Positions 54,562 to 64,000 are shown, counted from the first letter of the stretch. The stretch: 64,000 bases of DNA from Undibacterium paludis (GCF_022568815.1 NZ_JAKZHX010000006.1:62001-126000), one strand, 5' to 3'. Notes: a model not told the origin generated them from the sequence alone. Numbers and translations are program-made.

Positions 54562-54600
54562 GCCCGCTCCGGTCAGCCGTAGCGGGCTTTGTTGTTTTTA
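54562..54600 (+). terminator. Intrinsic terminator after rpsU
   Basis: GCCCGCT pairs with AGCGGGC across a 12-nt loop and is followed by TTTGTTGTTTTT. The interrupted T-run may allow some read-through into yqeY and dnaG. Confidence 0.85.
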
Positions 54601-54646
54601 TTCAATTATTAATTGTTTAATTAATTAAGATTAAAGGTCCTGAATC

Positions 54647-55093
54647 ATGACTTTAAAAGAACGAATCACCGATGATATGAAGGCCGCGATGCGTGCCAAG
54701 GAAACAGCCAGACTGGGTACCATACGCCTGCTGACTGCTGCCATGAAGCAGAAAGAAGTGGATGAGCGCGTTGAGCTTGATGATGGCATGATCCTGGCAA
54801 TCATAGAAAAAATGATCAAACAGCGTAAAGACTCCATTACCCAGTTTGAAGCCGGTGGTCGCCAGGATCTGGCTGATATAGAAAAAGCCGAGTTGGAAAT
54901 CCTGTCTGTCTACATGCCAGCCGCCATGTCTGATGAAGAAGTGCAAGCTGCTGTTGCCGCTGCTGTGGCTGAAACAGGTGCCGCCGGTCCGCAAGATATG
55001 CGCAAAGTCATTGATGTATTGAAGTCGAAGCTTGCCGGTCGCGCCGACATGGGCAAGGTTTCTGGTCTGGTCAAGGCTGCCTTGTCCAAGTAA
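54647..55093 (+). CDS. GatB/YqeY domain protein
   Basis: A 148-residue protein homologous to the tail domain of the GatB amidotransferase subunit. Its signatures are LKERITDDMKAAMRAKETARL, TIRLLTAAMKQKEVDER and the C-terminal GRADMGKVSGLVKAALSK. It frequently occurs between rpsU and dnaG. The function is unclear; a tRNA-related role is assumed from the domain. AAAGG precedes the start. Confidence 0.93.
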   Translation: MTLKERITDDMKAAMRAKETARLGTIRLLTAAMKQKEVDERVELDDGMILAIIEKMIKQRKDSITQFEAGGRQDLADIEKAELEILSVYMPAAMSDEEVQAAVAAAVAETGAAGPQDMRKVIDVLKSKLAGRADMGKVSGLVKAALSK

Positions 55094-55137
55094 GTGGCGT
55101 TTGCCATTTTGCTTGAATTATTTGCTGGCATCTGATC

Positions 55138-56934
55138 TTGATACCACAAAGTTTTATACAGGATTTGCTCGCTCGCGTTGACATTGTCGACGTGGTGGGT
55201 AAATACGTGCAGTTAAAAAAAGGTGGCGCAAACTATATGGGTTTGTGTCCCTTCCATAATGAAAAATCCCCGAGTTTCACAGTTAGTCCGACCAAACAGT
55301 TTTATCACTGCTTTGGTTGCGGCGCACATGGCAGTTCCATCGGATTTCTGATGGAATATTCTGGCCTCAGCTTTGTTGACGCCATACGCGACCTGGCGCA
55401 AAACAATGGCATGATCGTGCCGGAAGAAGATCATCTCTTGCCGGCGCAGCGTGCCGAGGTGATGGCAAAAAGTCTGGCTTTGTCTGACGTTATGACGCGG
55501 GCTGGTGAATACTACAGGCAGCAATTGCGTCATGCTCCCCAGGCTATTGCTTATTTGAAAAAACGTGGTCTGACTGGCGAAATAGCGGCGCGTTTTGGTA
55601 TGGGTTTCGCGCCTGATGGCTGGGATGGGTTGCGTTCAGTATTTACTGATTACGATAGTCCTGTCCTGGTCGAAGCGGGTCTTGTTATTGATAAGGGCGA
55701 AGAAGAGGGGGGGGGCAGTCGCAAGCGCTATGACCGTTTTCGCGACCGCGTCATGTTCCCTATCCGTAATACCAAAGGGCAGATCATCGGTTTCGGTGGT
55801 CGGATCATGGAGCAGGGGGAGCCAAAGTATTTGAATTCGCCAGAAACCCCGCTGTTTCAAAAAGGTCTGGAGTTATATGGTTTGTTCGAGGCGCGCCAGG
55901 CCATACGTGAAGCTGGTTATGTCCTGGTGACGGAAGGTTATATGGATGTGGTGGCGCTGGCGCAAATGGGTTTTCCGCAAGCAGTGGCGACCCTGGGTAC
56001 AGCCTGCACACCTACTCATGTGCAAAAATTGTTGCGTCAGACTGATCACGTGGTGTTCAGTTTTGATGGTGACAGTGCCGGTCGGCGTGCGGCCAGGCGG
56101 GCGCTTGACGCCTGCCTGCCGCATGCAAATGACGACAAGATCATCAAGTTTCTTTTTTTGCCTGCTGAGCATGATCCGGATAGCTATATCCGGGAATTTG
56201 GTGCGGAAGCCTTTGAGCAGGAAGTGCATGATGCCATGCCCCTGTCGCAATTTTTTATGCGCGAAATGATCGGTGATAGTGATCTGGCGACGGCAGAAGG
56301 GCGGGCCAGGACGCAGTTTGACGCCAAGCCACTGTTGCAGGCAATGCAAGCTTCAAGCATGCGCTTGCAACTGGTGCGCAATTTGGCGCAAGTGACGCAA
56401 ACCAGCCCCGCAGAAATTGAAGCCCTGTTCGAGTTGAGCCAGCCGGTCGCCCGCATCAAGCAGGCGCCGCCCAAAAGCAAGCGCAATGCGCCGGTCGGTC
56501 TGGAGCGCCAGATCATGCGCATCCTGGTCGCGCACCCCTCATTGGCCATGTCGATTGATGAAAGTGTCTTGTCTGATGCTGCAACGCTGGCGCCTGATGG
56601 TGCTGACATGTTACGCACCCTGGTGGTAGCTGCTCAGAGTATGGGCGAAAATGCCCAATTTGCCGCCCTGGCTGAACAGTTGCGTGCGGGCGGCTCTGAT
56701 TTTGATGCGCTGATTGCAGAAATTGCTGAGCAGACTGAAAGCGATATCGATATTGTCAGATTGGAATTGTCTGGTGCTCTGAGGCAAATGCGCAAGCAAG
56801 TACTGGATATGGAGCGGGAGAAATTGGTTGCCCGTGGTTTGCAAGAGCCTGGAGATGCTGAGCGTTTCCGTGAAATCATGCAGTTACAGGATCAGCTAAG
56901 GAAGCAAGCTGCCGCCGAAGCTGCGCTGCGTTGA
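55138..56934 (+). CDS. dnaG: DNA primase
   Basis: Primer-synthesising RNA polymerase of the replication fork, 598 residues. The CHC2 zinc finger (CPFHNEKSPSFTVSP, then YHCFGCGAHG) is near residues 38-65, the TOPRIM catalytic domain includes VTEGYMDVVALAQMGF and VVFSFDGDSAGRRAARRAL, and the C-terminal helicase-binding domain is at about 450-598. The apparent start is TTG (giving IPQSFIQDLLARVD, the conserved N-terminus) with only a weak ribosome site, which would keep synthesis low. It follows yqeY by 44 bp and precedes rpoD. Confidence 0.96.
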   Translation: MIPQSFIQDLLARVDIVDVVGKYVQLKKGGANYMGLCPFHNEKSPSFTVSPTKQFYHCFGCGAHGSSIGFLMEYSGLSFVDAIRDLAQNNGMIVPEEDHLLPAQRAEVMAKSLALSDVMTRAGEYYRQQLRHAPQAIAYLKKRGLTGEIAARFGMGFAPDGWDGLRSVFTDYDSPVLVEAGLVIDKGEEEGGGSRKRYDRFRDRVMFPIRNTKGQIIGFGGRIMEQGEPKYLNSPETPLFQKGLELYGLFEARQAIREAGYVLVTEGYMDVVALAQMGFPQAVATLGTACTPTHVQKLLRQTDHVVFSFDGDSAGRRAARRALDACLPHANDDKIIKFLFLPAEHDPDSYIREFGAEAFEQEVHDAMPLSQFFMREMIGDSDLATAEGRARTQFDAKPLLQAMQASSMRLQLVRNLAQVTQTSPAEIEALFELSQPVARIKQAPPKSKRNAPVGLERQIMRILVAHPSLAMSIDESVLSDAATLAPDGADMLRTLVVAAQSMGENAQFAALAEQLRAGGSDFDALIAEIAEQTESDIDIVRLELSGALRQMRKQVLDMEREKLVARGLQEPGDAERFREIMQLQDQLRKQAAAEAALR

Positions 56935-57216
56935 TTTAAAAGTACATTTCTTTGCACGACTTTCCGTATTTGAACTTCTTTTGATACGGATTGTCTGCTG
57001 TTTCGGGTCGCGGTCTTGTTATTTCTGCTTACGCCATCATTTTCTGTCATGGAAGCAGGCTAAAGTCAATTGAGTTCATTAAATTTCTTAAATATTTAAC
57101 AAATTTGTTTGCAGGAAATTATTGCCTTCGCCTCTTTTTTTACCAGTATTTGCCTAATTTTTATTCACTAAAGTGATATATGCCATAGTCTTTGACTAGA
57201 GTAAAGCACTCTCTCG

Positions 57217-57471
57217 TGGTATAATTAAAGGCTTTCGATTCAAGGTCTTAGGTTGTTTCATTCCGTGCAAAGCATGTGCTTTTTGTATGGAATGTGTTGT
57301 TTAGGTGAGTGTAATGCTCCTCCGAGTAACCCAAAACACTGGCGCTGAGACTCGGGAAGTCTGAAACAAACAAGAGTTTGCTCTGCAATGCAGATCGCAA
57401 GATCTGGTGGTAGCGTATTTTCTTTTTGTGTACAAGCAGGCGACTTCCTCAGTTCCGGATGGTTTGATTCA
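57217..57471 (+). promoter_or_regulatory. rpoD promoter and structured leader
   Basis: An extended -10 promoter, TG-G-TATAAT (57217-57225), lacks a well-placed -35. The leader of over 200 nt holds three strong hairpins: CATTCC/GGAATG with AAAGCA/TGCTTT inside (57259-57294), CCGAGT/ACTCGG (57322-57355), and CAGATC-GCAA-GATCTG with a GNRA tetraloop (57391-57406). The bases 56935-57216 upstream carry no gene. The length and folding suggest post-transcriptional or attenuation control of the sigma factor; this is inference. Confidence 0.55.
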
Positions 57472-60267
57472 ATGGCTAACGCAATGAAGAAACCCGCGAA
57501 AACCCTGAAGTCCACTACGGTAGAAAAAGCCGTGGCTGGTGCTCCCAAAAAAGCGCCTGCCACAACTCAGACGAAAGCGGCGAAGACCGTCCCCAGCGCA
57601 GCGGCAAGTGCTGGCACCAAGGCAAAGACGGCAGTAATGGCGTCCACTGCACGGAGTACGAGTACTAGTAGTAATACGAAAGCCCTTAAAACGGCTGAGC
57701 AAACGACGGAGCAAAAAGGGGTTGCGAAAGACGCTAAAGCGCCTAAAGTGATAAAACAATCACTGGTGGCTGAGGCGGTCGAGGTGAAGCAGGCAACGAA
57801 TAAAGCAGCATTGAAGGCGGCAACAAAAGCCAAAGACGTGGATGTGCTTGAGTCCAGGTCTGCGACAAAAACGGCTGGTAAGGAAGTGAGCGGCAAAAAT
57901 ATGACACCACCGGCAAAAAAAGGGAAGCAGTCAGTAGAAGCGGCTGATTCCGAGCTCAGTGGAAAATCCAGGAGTGCATCTGCAGCCCAGCCAGAACCAG
58001 TATCCGTATCATCGAAAGCTTCTGTGACAATTAACAAAACCGATTCAAAGACAGTGACTAAGCCAACCAAGAATTCAGCAAAAGCTGCACCAGAGGTGCA
58101 GGAAATCAAAACCGGTTCTGCTCCCACCGTGAGCCAGACGACCGATGCTGCGGTACTTGCCGCGATTGACACGTCCAGCTATGTCTTGCCTGGCGTGAAG
58201 GTGCCTGGTCGTCGTGGTCGCAAACCGAAAGAATATCAACCAGAGAATGAAGAAATCGCGGCGCTCAACGCAGTAGAGCGTGCCGAGATGAAAGCCATCG
58301 ACAAGGCTAAAGCCAAGGACCGCAAAGCCAAGGAAAAAGCCCTGTTGAAAGACGCTTTCTCTTCTGACCCTGAAGCAACCGAGGAAGAGCTCGAGCGCCG
58401 TCGCCAGAAACTGAAAACCCTGATCAAGCTTGGTAAGGATCGCGGTTACCTGACCTTTGCTGAAATCAACGATCACTTGCCCGAAAACGTCGTTGATCCG
58501 GAAGCGATAGAAGGCATCATCGGCACTTTCAATGACATGGGTGTGGCTGTCTACGAACAAGCCCCCGATGCTGAAACCTTGCTGTTGTCGGACAATGTCG
58601 TCACCGTCACGACCGATGATGATGAAGTGGAAGCTGCTGCTGAAGCGGCACTGTCTACAGTAGACTCCGATTTTGGTCGCACCACCGACCCTGTGCGCAT
58701 GTACATGCGCGAAATGGGTTCGGTTGAGTTGCTGACGCGCGAAGGCGAAATCGTCATTGCGAAGAAAATCGAAGAAGGCCTCAAAGACATGATACAGGCG
58801 ATCTCTGCCTGTCCGACCACCATCGCAGAAATCCTGGCGGCAGCTGACCGTATCGCTGCTGACGAAATCAAGATTGATGAAATCGTCGATGGTCTGGTTG
58901 ATCCCAATGCAGATGAAGAAGCTGCAGCCCCCGTCGTTGCCGCTGCCGCGGAAGAAGAGTCTGACGAGGACGAAGAGGAAGAGGAAGAAGATGAAGAAGA
59001 AGACGACGATGGCGGTGCTGCCGGTGCAGCTGCCATCTCGGCTGAGCAGCTTGAGCAATTGAAACGTGACGCGCTGGCAAAATTCGAAGTCATTGCGACG
59101 AATTTTGAAAAAATGCGCAAATCCTTCGAAAAAGAAGGTTACAACTCCAAGTCTTATATCAAGGCGCAGGAAGCAATCTCCGGTGAATTGCTGGGCATAC
59201 GCTTTACTGCAAAAGTGGTAGAGAAACTGTGCGATACCTTGCGTGGCCAGGTTGACGAAGTGCGCCATGTAGAAAAGCAGATCCTCGAAGTGGTGGTCAA
59301 TCGCTGCGGCATGCCGCGCTCCCACTTCATCAAGGTCTTCCCTGGTAATGAGACCAACCTGAACTGGGTGGAAGGCGAAGTGAATGCAGGTCATTCTTAC
59401 AGCGCCATCCTGGGTCGTAATATCCCGTCTGTGCAGCAGTTGCAACAAAAACTGATTGATTTGCAGTTGCGCGTTGTCTTGCCTTTGCCGGACCTGCGCA
59501 ACATCAATAAAAAGATGTCTGCCGGCGAAATGAAGGCGCGCAAGGCCAAGCGTGAAATGACAGAAGCCAACTTGCGTCTGGTTATTTCCATCGCCAAGAA
59601 ATACACCAACCGTGGCTTGCAATTCCTGGATCTGATCCAGGAGGGAAATATCGGTTTGATGAAGGCGGTGGACAAGTTTGAATACCGTCGCGGCTACAAG
59701 TTCTCTACCTATGCAACCTGGTGGATTCGTCAGGCCATTACCCGCTCTATCGCTGACCAGGCGCGTACTATCCGTATTCCTGTGCACATGATAGAAACGA
59801 TCAACAAGATGAATCGTATCTCGCGCCAGATTTTGCAAGAGACTGGTGTGGAGCCTGATCCGGCTACACTGGCAATCAAGATGGAAATGCCGGAAGACAA
59901 AATCCGCAAGATCATGAAGATTGCCAAAGAGCCGATCTCGATGGAAACACCGATAGGTGATGATGATGATTCCCATTTGGGTGACTTCATCGAAGACAAT
60001 CACACACTGGCGCCAGCCGATGCAGCTTTGCACGCATCGATGCGCAACGTAGTGAAAGACGTACTCGATTCCTTGACGCCGCGCGAAGCAAAAGTATTGC
60101 GCATGCGCTTTGGTGTTGAAATGTCGACGGACCATACTTTGGAAGAAGTAGGTAAACAATTTGACGTGACAAGAGAACGTATTCGCCAGATAGAAGCCAA
60201 GGCTTTGAGGAAATTACGTCATCCATCACGTTCAGACAAGCTCAAGAGCTTCCTAGAAGGTAATTAA
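57472..60267 (+). CDS. rpoD: RNA polymerase primary sigma factor RpoD with long N-terminal extension
   Basis: The housekeeping sigma-70, 931 residues from ATG 57472 ([13 protein letters not shown]). The usual length is about 610-700, so roughly 230 extra residues precede region 1.1; they are Lys/Ala/Thr/Ser-rich, repetitive and basic. Region 1.1 ([20 protein letters not shown]), region 1.2 ([21 protein letters not shown]), an acidic non-conserved block of Glu/Asp (nt 58950-59010), regions 2-4 ([58 protein letters not shown]) follow in order. A further in-frame ATG at 57388 lies inside a leader hairpin and is less likely as start. Long basic N-termini occur in Burkholderiales sigma factors; whether they are functional is not known to me. 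Confidence 0.95.
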   Translation: MANAMKKPAKTLKSTTVEKAVAGAPKKAPATTQTKAAKTVPSAAASAGTKAKTAVMASTARSTSTSSNTKALKTAEQTTEQKGVAKDAKAPKVIKQSLVAEAVEVKQATNKAALKAATKAKDVDVLESRSATKTAGKEVSGKNMTPPAKKGKQSVEAADSELSGKSRSASAAQPEPVSVSSKASVTINKTDSKTVTKPTKNSAKAAPEVQEIKTGSAPTVSQTTDAAVLAAIDTSSYVLPGVKVPGRRGRKPKEYQPENEEIAALNAVERAEMKAIDKAKAKDRKAKEKALLKDAFSSDPEATEEELERRRQKLKTLIKLGKDRGYLTFAEINDHLPENVVDPEAIEGIIGTFNDMGVAVYEQAPDAETLLLSDNVVTVTTDDDEVEAAAEAALSTVDSDFGRTTDPVRMYMREMGSVELLTREGEIVIAKKIEEGLKDMIQAISACPTTIAEILAAADRIAADEIKIDEIVDGLVDPNADEEAAAPVVAAAAEEESDEDEEEEEEDEEEDDDGGAAGAAAISAEQLEQLKRDALAKFEVIATNFEKMRKSFEKEGYNSKSYIKAQEAISGELLGIRFTAKVVEKLCDTLRGQVDEVRHVEKQILEVVVNRCGMPRSHFIKVFPGNETNLNWVEGEVNAGHSYSAILGRNIPSVQQLQQKLIDLQLRVVLPLPDLRNINKKMSAGEMKARKAKREMTEANLRLVISIAKKYTNRGLQFLDLIQEGNIGLMKAVDKFEYRRGYKFSTYATWWIRQAITRSIADQARTIRIPVHMIETINKMNRISRQILQETGVEPDPATLAIKMEMPEDKIRKIMKIAKEPISMETPIGDDDDSHLGDFIEDNHTLAPADAALHASMRNVVKDVLDSLTPREAKVLRMRFGVEMSTDHTLEEVGKQFDVTRERIRQIEAKALRKLRHPSRSDKLKSFLEGN

Positions 60268-60278
60268 TGTTATATAAT

Positions 60279-60304
60279 GGGTGCCGGTTTTTCGGTGCCC
60301 GTTT
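60279..60304 (+). terminator. Weak terminator after rpoD
   Basis: GGGTGCCG can pair with CGGTGCCC (two G-T pairs) around a T-rich loop. The T-run is short, so read-through to the tRNA and rhlE-like gene is possible. Confidence 0.4.
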
Positions 60305-60434
60305 AACTTGTTGTTCTGAAATTTGGTACAACATTTTGCAGGCGGCATCATCTGGCTCTACCTGCAAAACCTGAAGTATTTTTCCAAACTGGATTAACCT
60401 CAGATTAAGGCAGGCAAAGCTTGCAGAAAGAATT

Positions 60435-60511
<77 letters not shown>

Positions 60512-60517
60512 ACTACC

Positions 60518-61975
60518 ATGACTGATATCAAGTCCCCAGCTATATCCCCAGACGAGCAGACTGCCCCACAGGTAATGTTTGCTGATTTTGGCCTTGCGCC
60601 AGAAATTTTGCGTGCCTTGACAGATCAGGGTTATGTACATCCCACTCCCATCCAGGAACAAGCAATACCGGTTGTCCTTCAAGGCCGTGATGTCATGGGG
60701 GCTGCACAAACCGGCACGGGTAAAACGGCAGGTTTTTCTTTGCCTATCATCCAATTGCTGTTGGCACATGCAAGCACCAGTGCGTCACCGGCCCGGCACC
60801 CGGTACGTGCTCTGATTTTGACGCCGACACGTGAACTGGCTGACCAGGTCGCAGAAAACGTCAAGGCTTATTCTCGTCACACACCTTTGCGCTCTACCGT
60901 CGTATTTGGCGGCATGGACATGGCGCCACAGACGACAATTTTGCGTAACGGTGTAGAGATCGTGATCGCCACACCTGGTCGTTTGCTTGATCACGTACAG
61001 CAAAAAACTGTTAACCTGTCGCAGGTCCAGATACTTGTCATGGATGAGGCTGACCGCATGCTGGACATGGGTTTTTTGCCCGACCTGCAGCGCATCATCA
61101 ACCTGTTGCCTAAGAAGCGCCAGAATCTGATGTTCTCGGCCACGTTCTCGCCAGAGATCAAAAAGCTTGCTGCCAGCTTCCTGACCAATCCGCAGACCAT
61201 AGAAGTGGCGCGCAGTAATGCCACTGCAGATAATGTGACGCAGATACTGTACAAGGTCGGTGCTGAAGAAAAGCGCGATGCCGTCTCCTTTATTATTCGC
61301 GAGCGCGGCTTGAAGCAGGTCATTGTTTTTTCGAATACCAAGATAGGCGCATCACGTCTTGCCGTGCATCTGGTCAAGCAGGGTGTTAAAGCTTCTGCCA
61401 TTCATGGTGACAAATCCCAGCAAGAACGTATGGCCGCCCTGGAAGCCTTCAAGCAAGGTGAAGTCGAAGTCCTGGTTGCTACAGATGTGGCTGCGCGTGG
61501 TCTCGATATTGCAGAATTGCCTTGTGTCATCAATTTTGATCTGCCATATAGCGCCGAAGATTATGTCCACCGCATAGGTCGCACAGGGCGCGCCGGCGCC
61601 AAGGGCGATGCCATCTCCTTGCATACGGATCAGGATGAACGTTTGCTGATTGATATAGAAAAACTGATCAAGCAGAAAATCGTACGCCTGCATCTGGCGG
61701 GTTTTGTTGCTACTTCAGTTCATCAGCCTGAACACAAGTCACCGCGTGACCGACATGAGCGTGGTGACCGCGGTGAGCGCTCTGAACGCAGCGAACGTCC
61801 TGCACGCAGCTTCCAGCCGCCAAGGGAAAAAATAGATCCATGGTTCCTGAAACCTTACGAGCCCAGTGCCAGCACCGGCAATGCGACTGCGGCCAGCGTA
61901 TCGGCAGGCAAGTCCCTGACGGCAGCCAAGCCGCAGAAAAAAGCGGCTCTGCTTGGCGGTATTCCAAAAAGTTGA
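60518..61975 (+). CDS. DEAD-box RNA helicase, RhlE type
   Basis: A 485-residue ATP-dependent RNA helicase. Motifs in order: FADFGLAPEILRAL with the Q motif (PTPIQEQAIPVVLQG), Walker A GAAQTGTGKTAGFSLP, PTRELADQ, DEAD box VMDEADRMLDMGF, SAT in MFSATFSPEI, HGDKSQQERMAAL, and VIRIGRTGRAG-type motif VHRIGRTGRAGA. The tail is Arg/Glu-rich low complexity (GERSERSERPARS) as in RhlE. It probably unwinds structured RNA or assists ribosome assembly or decay. The start lies 6 nt after a tRNA gene, so no normal leader or ribosome site fits if it is co-transcribed; a later start at Met20 (60575) is the alternative. Confidence 0.93.
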   Translation: MTDIKSPAISPDEQTAPQVMFADFGLAPEILRALTDQGYVHPTPIQEQAIPVVLQGRDVMGAAQTGTGKTAGFSLPIIQLLLAHASTSASPARHPVRALILTPTRELADQVAENVKAYSRHTPLRSTVVFGGMDMAPQTTILRNGVEIVIATPGRLLDHVQQKTVNLSQVQILVMDEADRMLDMGFLPDLQRIINLLPKKRQNLMFSATFSPEIKKLAASFLTNPQTIEVARSNATADNVTQILYKVGAEEKRDAVSFIIRERGLKQVIVFSNTKIGASRLAVHLVKQGVKASAIHGDKSQQERMAALEAFKQGEVEVLVATDVAARGLDIAELPCVINFDLPYSAEDYVHRIGRTGRAGAKGDAISLHTDQDERLLIDIEKLIKQKIVRLHLAGFVATSVHQPEHKSPRDRHERGDRGERSERSERPARSFQPPREKIDPWFLKPYEPSASTGNATAASVSAGKSLTAAKPQKKAALLGGIPKS

Positions 61976-62036
61976 GTATGTACTGAAACGATAAAGCTTG
62001 ACGAATAATCGCAGGTTTATCGCAAAAAATGAAATT

Positions 62037-62078
62037 GGGGATATACAAAACATGTCAAGACATGCTTTGTATATCCCC
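62037..62078. terminator. Long palindrome between convergent genes
   Basis: GGGGATATACAAA pairs with TTTGTATATCCCC, with a second inner stem CATGT/ACATG. It separates the helicase gene from the convergent cyclodeaminase-like gene. No T-run is present, so it is a hairpin barrier rather than a classical terminator. Confidence 0.6.
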
Positions 62079-62111
62079 GATCAGCTTTCTGCACAGCCTT
62101 CTTCAAACGGG

Positions 62112-63089
62112 TTATGACCTGACCGCATTCCCTGGTGTGCAATGACTCAGCACCAGATTGGCTGCACACAAATCCTCTATTGCGCTCCCCACTGATTTAA
62201 ATACTGTTATGTCTTCCTGATGCAGGCGACCAGGGTGATGGTCGTTGCATAGTTCACGCAACTCTGCCCGGATAGCGCTGTGCAACAGGCTGCCATTGGC
62301 CAGGGTTTGCGTGATGTCGCCAGCTTCTGCCAGGGCACCTGCATAGGTATCAACAAATACGCTGGCCTTGCTCATCAAGGCGTTGTCAACTTCACGCATA
62401 TCCGGTTTGAAGCCACCGACCAGGTCAAGATGCGTCCCTGGCTTGACGTGGCTGCCAAGCACGATCGGTGTTTTGCTGGTGGTGGCGCAAGTGATGATAT
62501 CGGCCCTTGCACAAGCCGCAGCCAGATCATCAACCACATGGATACGTATATCGTCACGACACTCTGCATGCGCGCGTATCAGGCGAGCTGCCTGTTCAGA
62601 TTTCACGGTTGACCGGCCCCAGATACTGATGTCAGTAATTGGCCGGGTATGACAATGGGCCACCGCAATATGTGGCGCAAGACTGCCATTGCCGACCAGC
62701 AGCAGATGCTGCGAAGCCGTTCGCGACAGGTAAGATGCCGCCAGGGCAGACGCTGCAGCCGTGCGGCGCAAGGTCAGTTCTTCGCCATCCATCAAGGCCA
62801 GCGGTGCGCCGGTTCGTGTATCAAACAGGATAAAGACTGCATGCACCGTCGGCAGCGCTGTGTTCTGCGGTGTTACCGTCACCAGCTTGACACCAAGATG
62901 CCCTTGCGACTGCCACACTGGCATCAGCAACAGGCTGGAGTTGTCAGCTTCTGACAAGGTATGCGCATGACGCTTTGGGGCAAGCATGTCTTCCGTAAAG
63001 GCAATGCGCAGGGCCGCGATCAGTTTGCCGTAGGGCAAGGCGGCACTGACTTGTTCTTTACTCAGGAAAGGGATGTTTGCTGGTGTCAT
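62112..63089 (-). CDS. Ornithine cyclodeaminase / mu-crystallin family protein
   Basis: A 325-residue NAD(P)-binding enzyme. The Rossmann half shows LLLVGNGSLAPHIAVAHC (family motif GxGxxA variant) and HLDLVGGFKPDMREVDNAL; the substrate-binding half shows LGVKLVTVTPQN and ALMDGEELTLRRTAAASALAA. Members include ornithine cyclodeaminase, alanine dehydrogenase and pyrroline/piperideine-2-carboxylate reductases, the last being plausible here; the exact reaction is not determined. It lies 52 bp after the hydrolase gene on the same strand, so they may be co-transcribed. Confidence 0.87.
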   Translation of the reverse strand: MTPANIPFLSKEQVSAALPYGKLIAALRIAFTEDMLAPKRHAHTLSEADNSSLLLMPVWQSQGHLGVKLVTVTPQNTALPTVHAVFILFDTRTGAPLALMDGEELTLRRTAAASALAASYLSRTASQHLLLVGNGSLAPHIAVAHCHTRPITDISIWGRSTVKSEQAARLIRAHAECRDDIRIHVVDDLAAACARADIITCATTSKTPIVLGSHVKPGTHLDLVGGFKPDMREVDNALMSKASVFVDTYAGALAEAGDITQTLANGSLLHSAIRAELRELCNDHHPGRLHQEDITVFKSVGSAIEDLCAANLVLSHCTPGNAVRS

Positions 63090-63141
63090 TGGCTAAAGAA
63101 GAGGGTATGGATGTGATGTGGAGATGGTATCGAAACGTACA

Positions 63142-64000
63142 TTATTTGCCTGGCAAGCCCAGGGGCACACGGATATAAGTACTATTCAGTAATTGTAGTT
63201 GAAATGGCTTGCCTGCATCAGCAATAGTTTCGTCACTGACATCCTTGCCTGTGCCATAGTTGATTTGCAGGTCCTGTTGCTTTGGTATGCCAATGGCGAC
63301 GACAATTTTGCTGCCAGCCTGCATTTGCCTGCTGGTGATACGCTCTGCCGTAAAATCGATAATCTGCTTTTTCCCCGCCTGCAATAAGCTTCTTTTGCTG
63401 CGGTCTCTGGCATAGCTCGCACGTGTCATGTACGAAGCGAGCTCAAAATACCTGCCATCAGGCATTTGTTCATACAAGGTGACAGTCAGGTCCACATCCT
63501 TTTTGTTGACGGTAAATTCCAGATGGCCGGCAAACAAGCCGCTGATTTCCATTGCCTCCGGCATGGTGTCAGAAAAAAATGCCAGGGCATTGCGGGTGTT
63601 GAGTGTCTTGTTTACTCTTAATTCCTCGCCTGGTTCTTCAGTGGCGTCATCACGATTGGCCATATTCACCATCAAGCTGATAGGGGGCTGCTTTAATGCC
63701 GGGGCGGGTGTCAGCCTGAAGAGAGCTGTTTGCTGATTTTGCTGCTTATTTCCTTGTTCATTCTCTTCTTGTGTCGGCGTAGCCAGATAATAATCAGCGT
63801 GACCAGGCTGCATGGCTGCCAGCGTGGGGGCATGCTTCCACAGGTTTGCTCCCATCACCTGATAATTGACCCGGTCTTTCAGCAAGGAAGGCTTGGGCGT
63901 GCCCTTGAATAAATGATCAAACCATTGCAGCCTCAATGCCTGCAAATCAAGTCTGGCAACCTCATCGACTTTATAGCCTGATTCATAAGGTGATACACCT
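63142..64000 (-). CDS. CocE/NonD-type hydrolase, 3' part, 5' truncated by window
   Basis: C-terminal part of an S15/CocE-like serine hydrolase (X-prolyl dipeptidyl peptidase or acyl-ester hydrolase family). The reading frame is open to the window end, so the catalytic domain and the start are outside. The visible part includes LRLQWFDHLFKGTP near the family's catalytic-domain end and the C-terminal jelly-roll-like module (MLSDTMPEAMEISG-like FFSDTMPEAMEISGLFAGHL, KKDVDLTVTLYEQMPDG, VPLGLPGK end). The substrate is unknown. The cyclodeaminase-like gene follows 52 bp downstream. Confidence 0.85.
   Translation of the reverse strand, partial: GVSPYESGYKVDEVARLDLQALRLQWFDHLFKGTPKPSLLKDRVNYQVMGANLWKHAPTLAAMQPGHADYYLATPTQEENEQGNKQQNQQTALFRLTPAPALKQPPISLMVNMANRDDATEEPGEELRVNKTLNTRNALAFFSDTMPEAMEISGLFAGHLEFTVNKKDVDLTVTLYEQMPDGRYFELASYMTRASYARDRSKRSLLQAGKKQIIDFTAERITSRQMQAGSKIVVAIGIPKQQDLQINYGTGKDVSDETIADAGKPFQLQLLNSTYIRVPLGLPGK

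Noticed and set aside
57192..57225. TTGACT paired with TATAAT as a standard rpoD promoter
   Set aside because: The spacer is 22 bp, too long for sigma-70; the extended -10 TG-G-TATAAT is the better reading.
58075..60159. A 694-codon open frame antisense to rpoD
   Set aside because: Its product is His/Phe/Gln/Leu-rich with no domain, no ribosome site, and it exactly mirrors the codon bias of rpoD. It is a shadow frame.
60272..60277. TATAAT just after rpoD as a tRNA promoter
   Set aside because: No -35 at a workable distance, and the rpoD terminator hairpin follows at once.

Overview
The window looks like chromosome from a moderate-GC betaproteobacterium of the order Burkholderiales, most likely Oxalobacteraceae (an Undibacterium- or Janthinobacterium-like organism). 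The grounds are the rpsU-yqeY-dnaG-rpoD block with a very long RpoD, zapA followed by 6S RNA, rho beside trxA, AddAB-type recombination nucleases and general protein similarity. The genus is inferred from recalled protein families, not from a database search.

Layout. 1-3.7 kb: end of an RND efflux operon (inner-membrane pump, truncated by the window, plus its outer-membrane factor). 3.7-11.4 kb: a nitrite/nitric-oxide module with a copper nitrite reductase fused to cytochrome c, a NirV-like protein and a SCO-type copper chaperone on the minus strand, the NO sensor NsrR, and a quinol NO reductase followed by DUF2249 and cupin genes on the plus strand. The norZ promoter region carries an FNR/Dnr-type box and a good NsrR operator. 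11.5-16.7 kb: a molybdenum hydroxylase operon (IorA-, IorB- and XdhC-like) with a divergent AraC regulator; a 103-bp hairpin mobile element sits between iorB and xdhC. 16.7-17.2 kb: a decayed DUF1579-like gene. 17.4-26.5 kb: rho, trxA, addB/addA, a ZapB-like gene, zapA and 6S RNA. 26.6-33.4 kb: a frameshifted chemotaxis receptor, a small orphan protein, a CPCC-barstar fusion, a Cache-HAMP-GGDEF cyclase, an EVE protein, a YbiB-like protein and an HExxH protein.

33.5-52 kb is accessory carbohydrate territory: a TonB-dependent receptor with LacI-type operators, a YXWGXW lipoprotein, a secreted HExxH protein, and a 1340-residue lipoprotein that joins a GH128-like hydrolase, two discoidin domains and a di-haem oxidoreductase. 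It is followed by a pectin/rhamnogalacturonan locus (GH43, DUF1080, GH28, DUF4861, GH105, an esterase) and a FadR-type GntR regulator. One imperfect palindrome, TTGGT-N3-ACCAA, recurs at the divergent promoters of this locus and in front of the regulator, which suggests a compact self-regulated regulon.

52-64 kb returns to core genes: a HI0933-like flavoprotein, rpsU, yqeY, dnaG (apparent TTG start), rpoD with a structured leader, a CAU-anticodon tRNA (probably tRNA-Ile2) only 6 nt before an RhlE-type helicase, an ornithine cyclodeaminase-like gene, and a CocE/NonD-type hydrolase cut by the window end.

The most unusual items are the hydrolase/di-haem oxidoreductase fusion and its twin palindromic operator, the inferred pectin regulon, the two hairpin mobile elements, and the three-hairpin rpoD leader.
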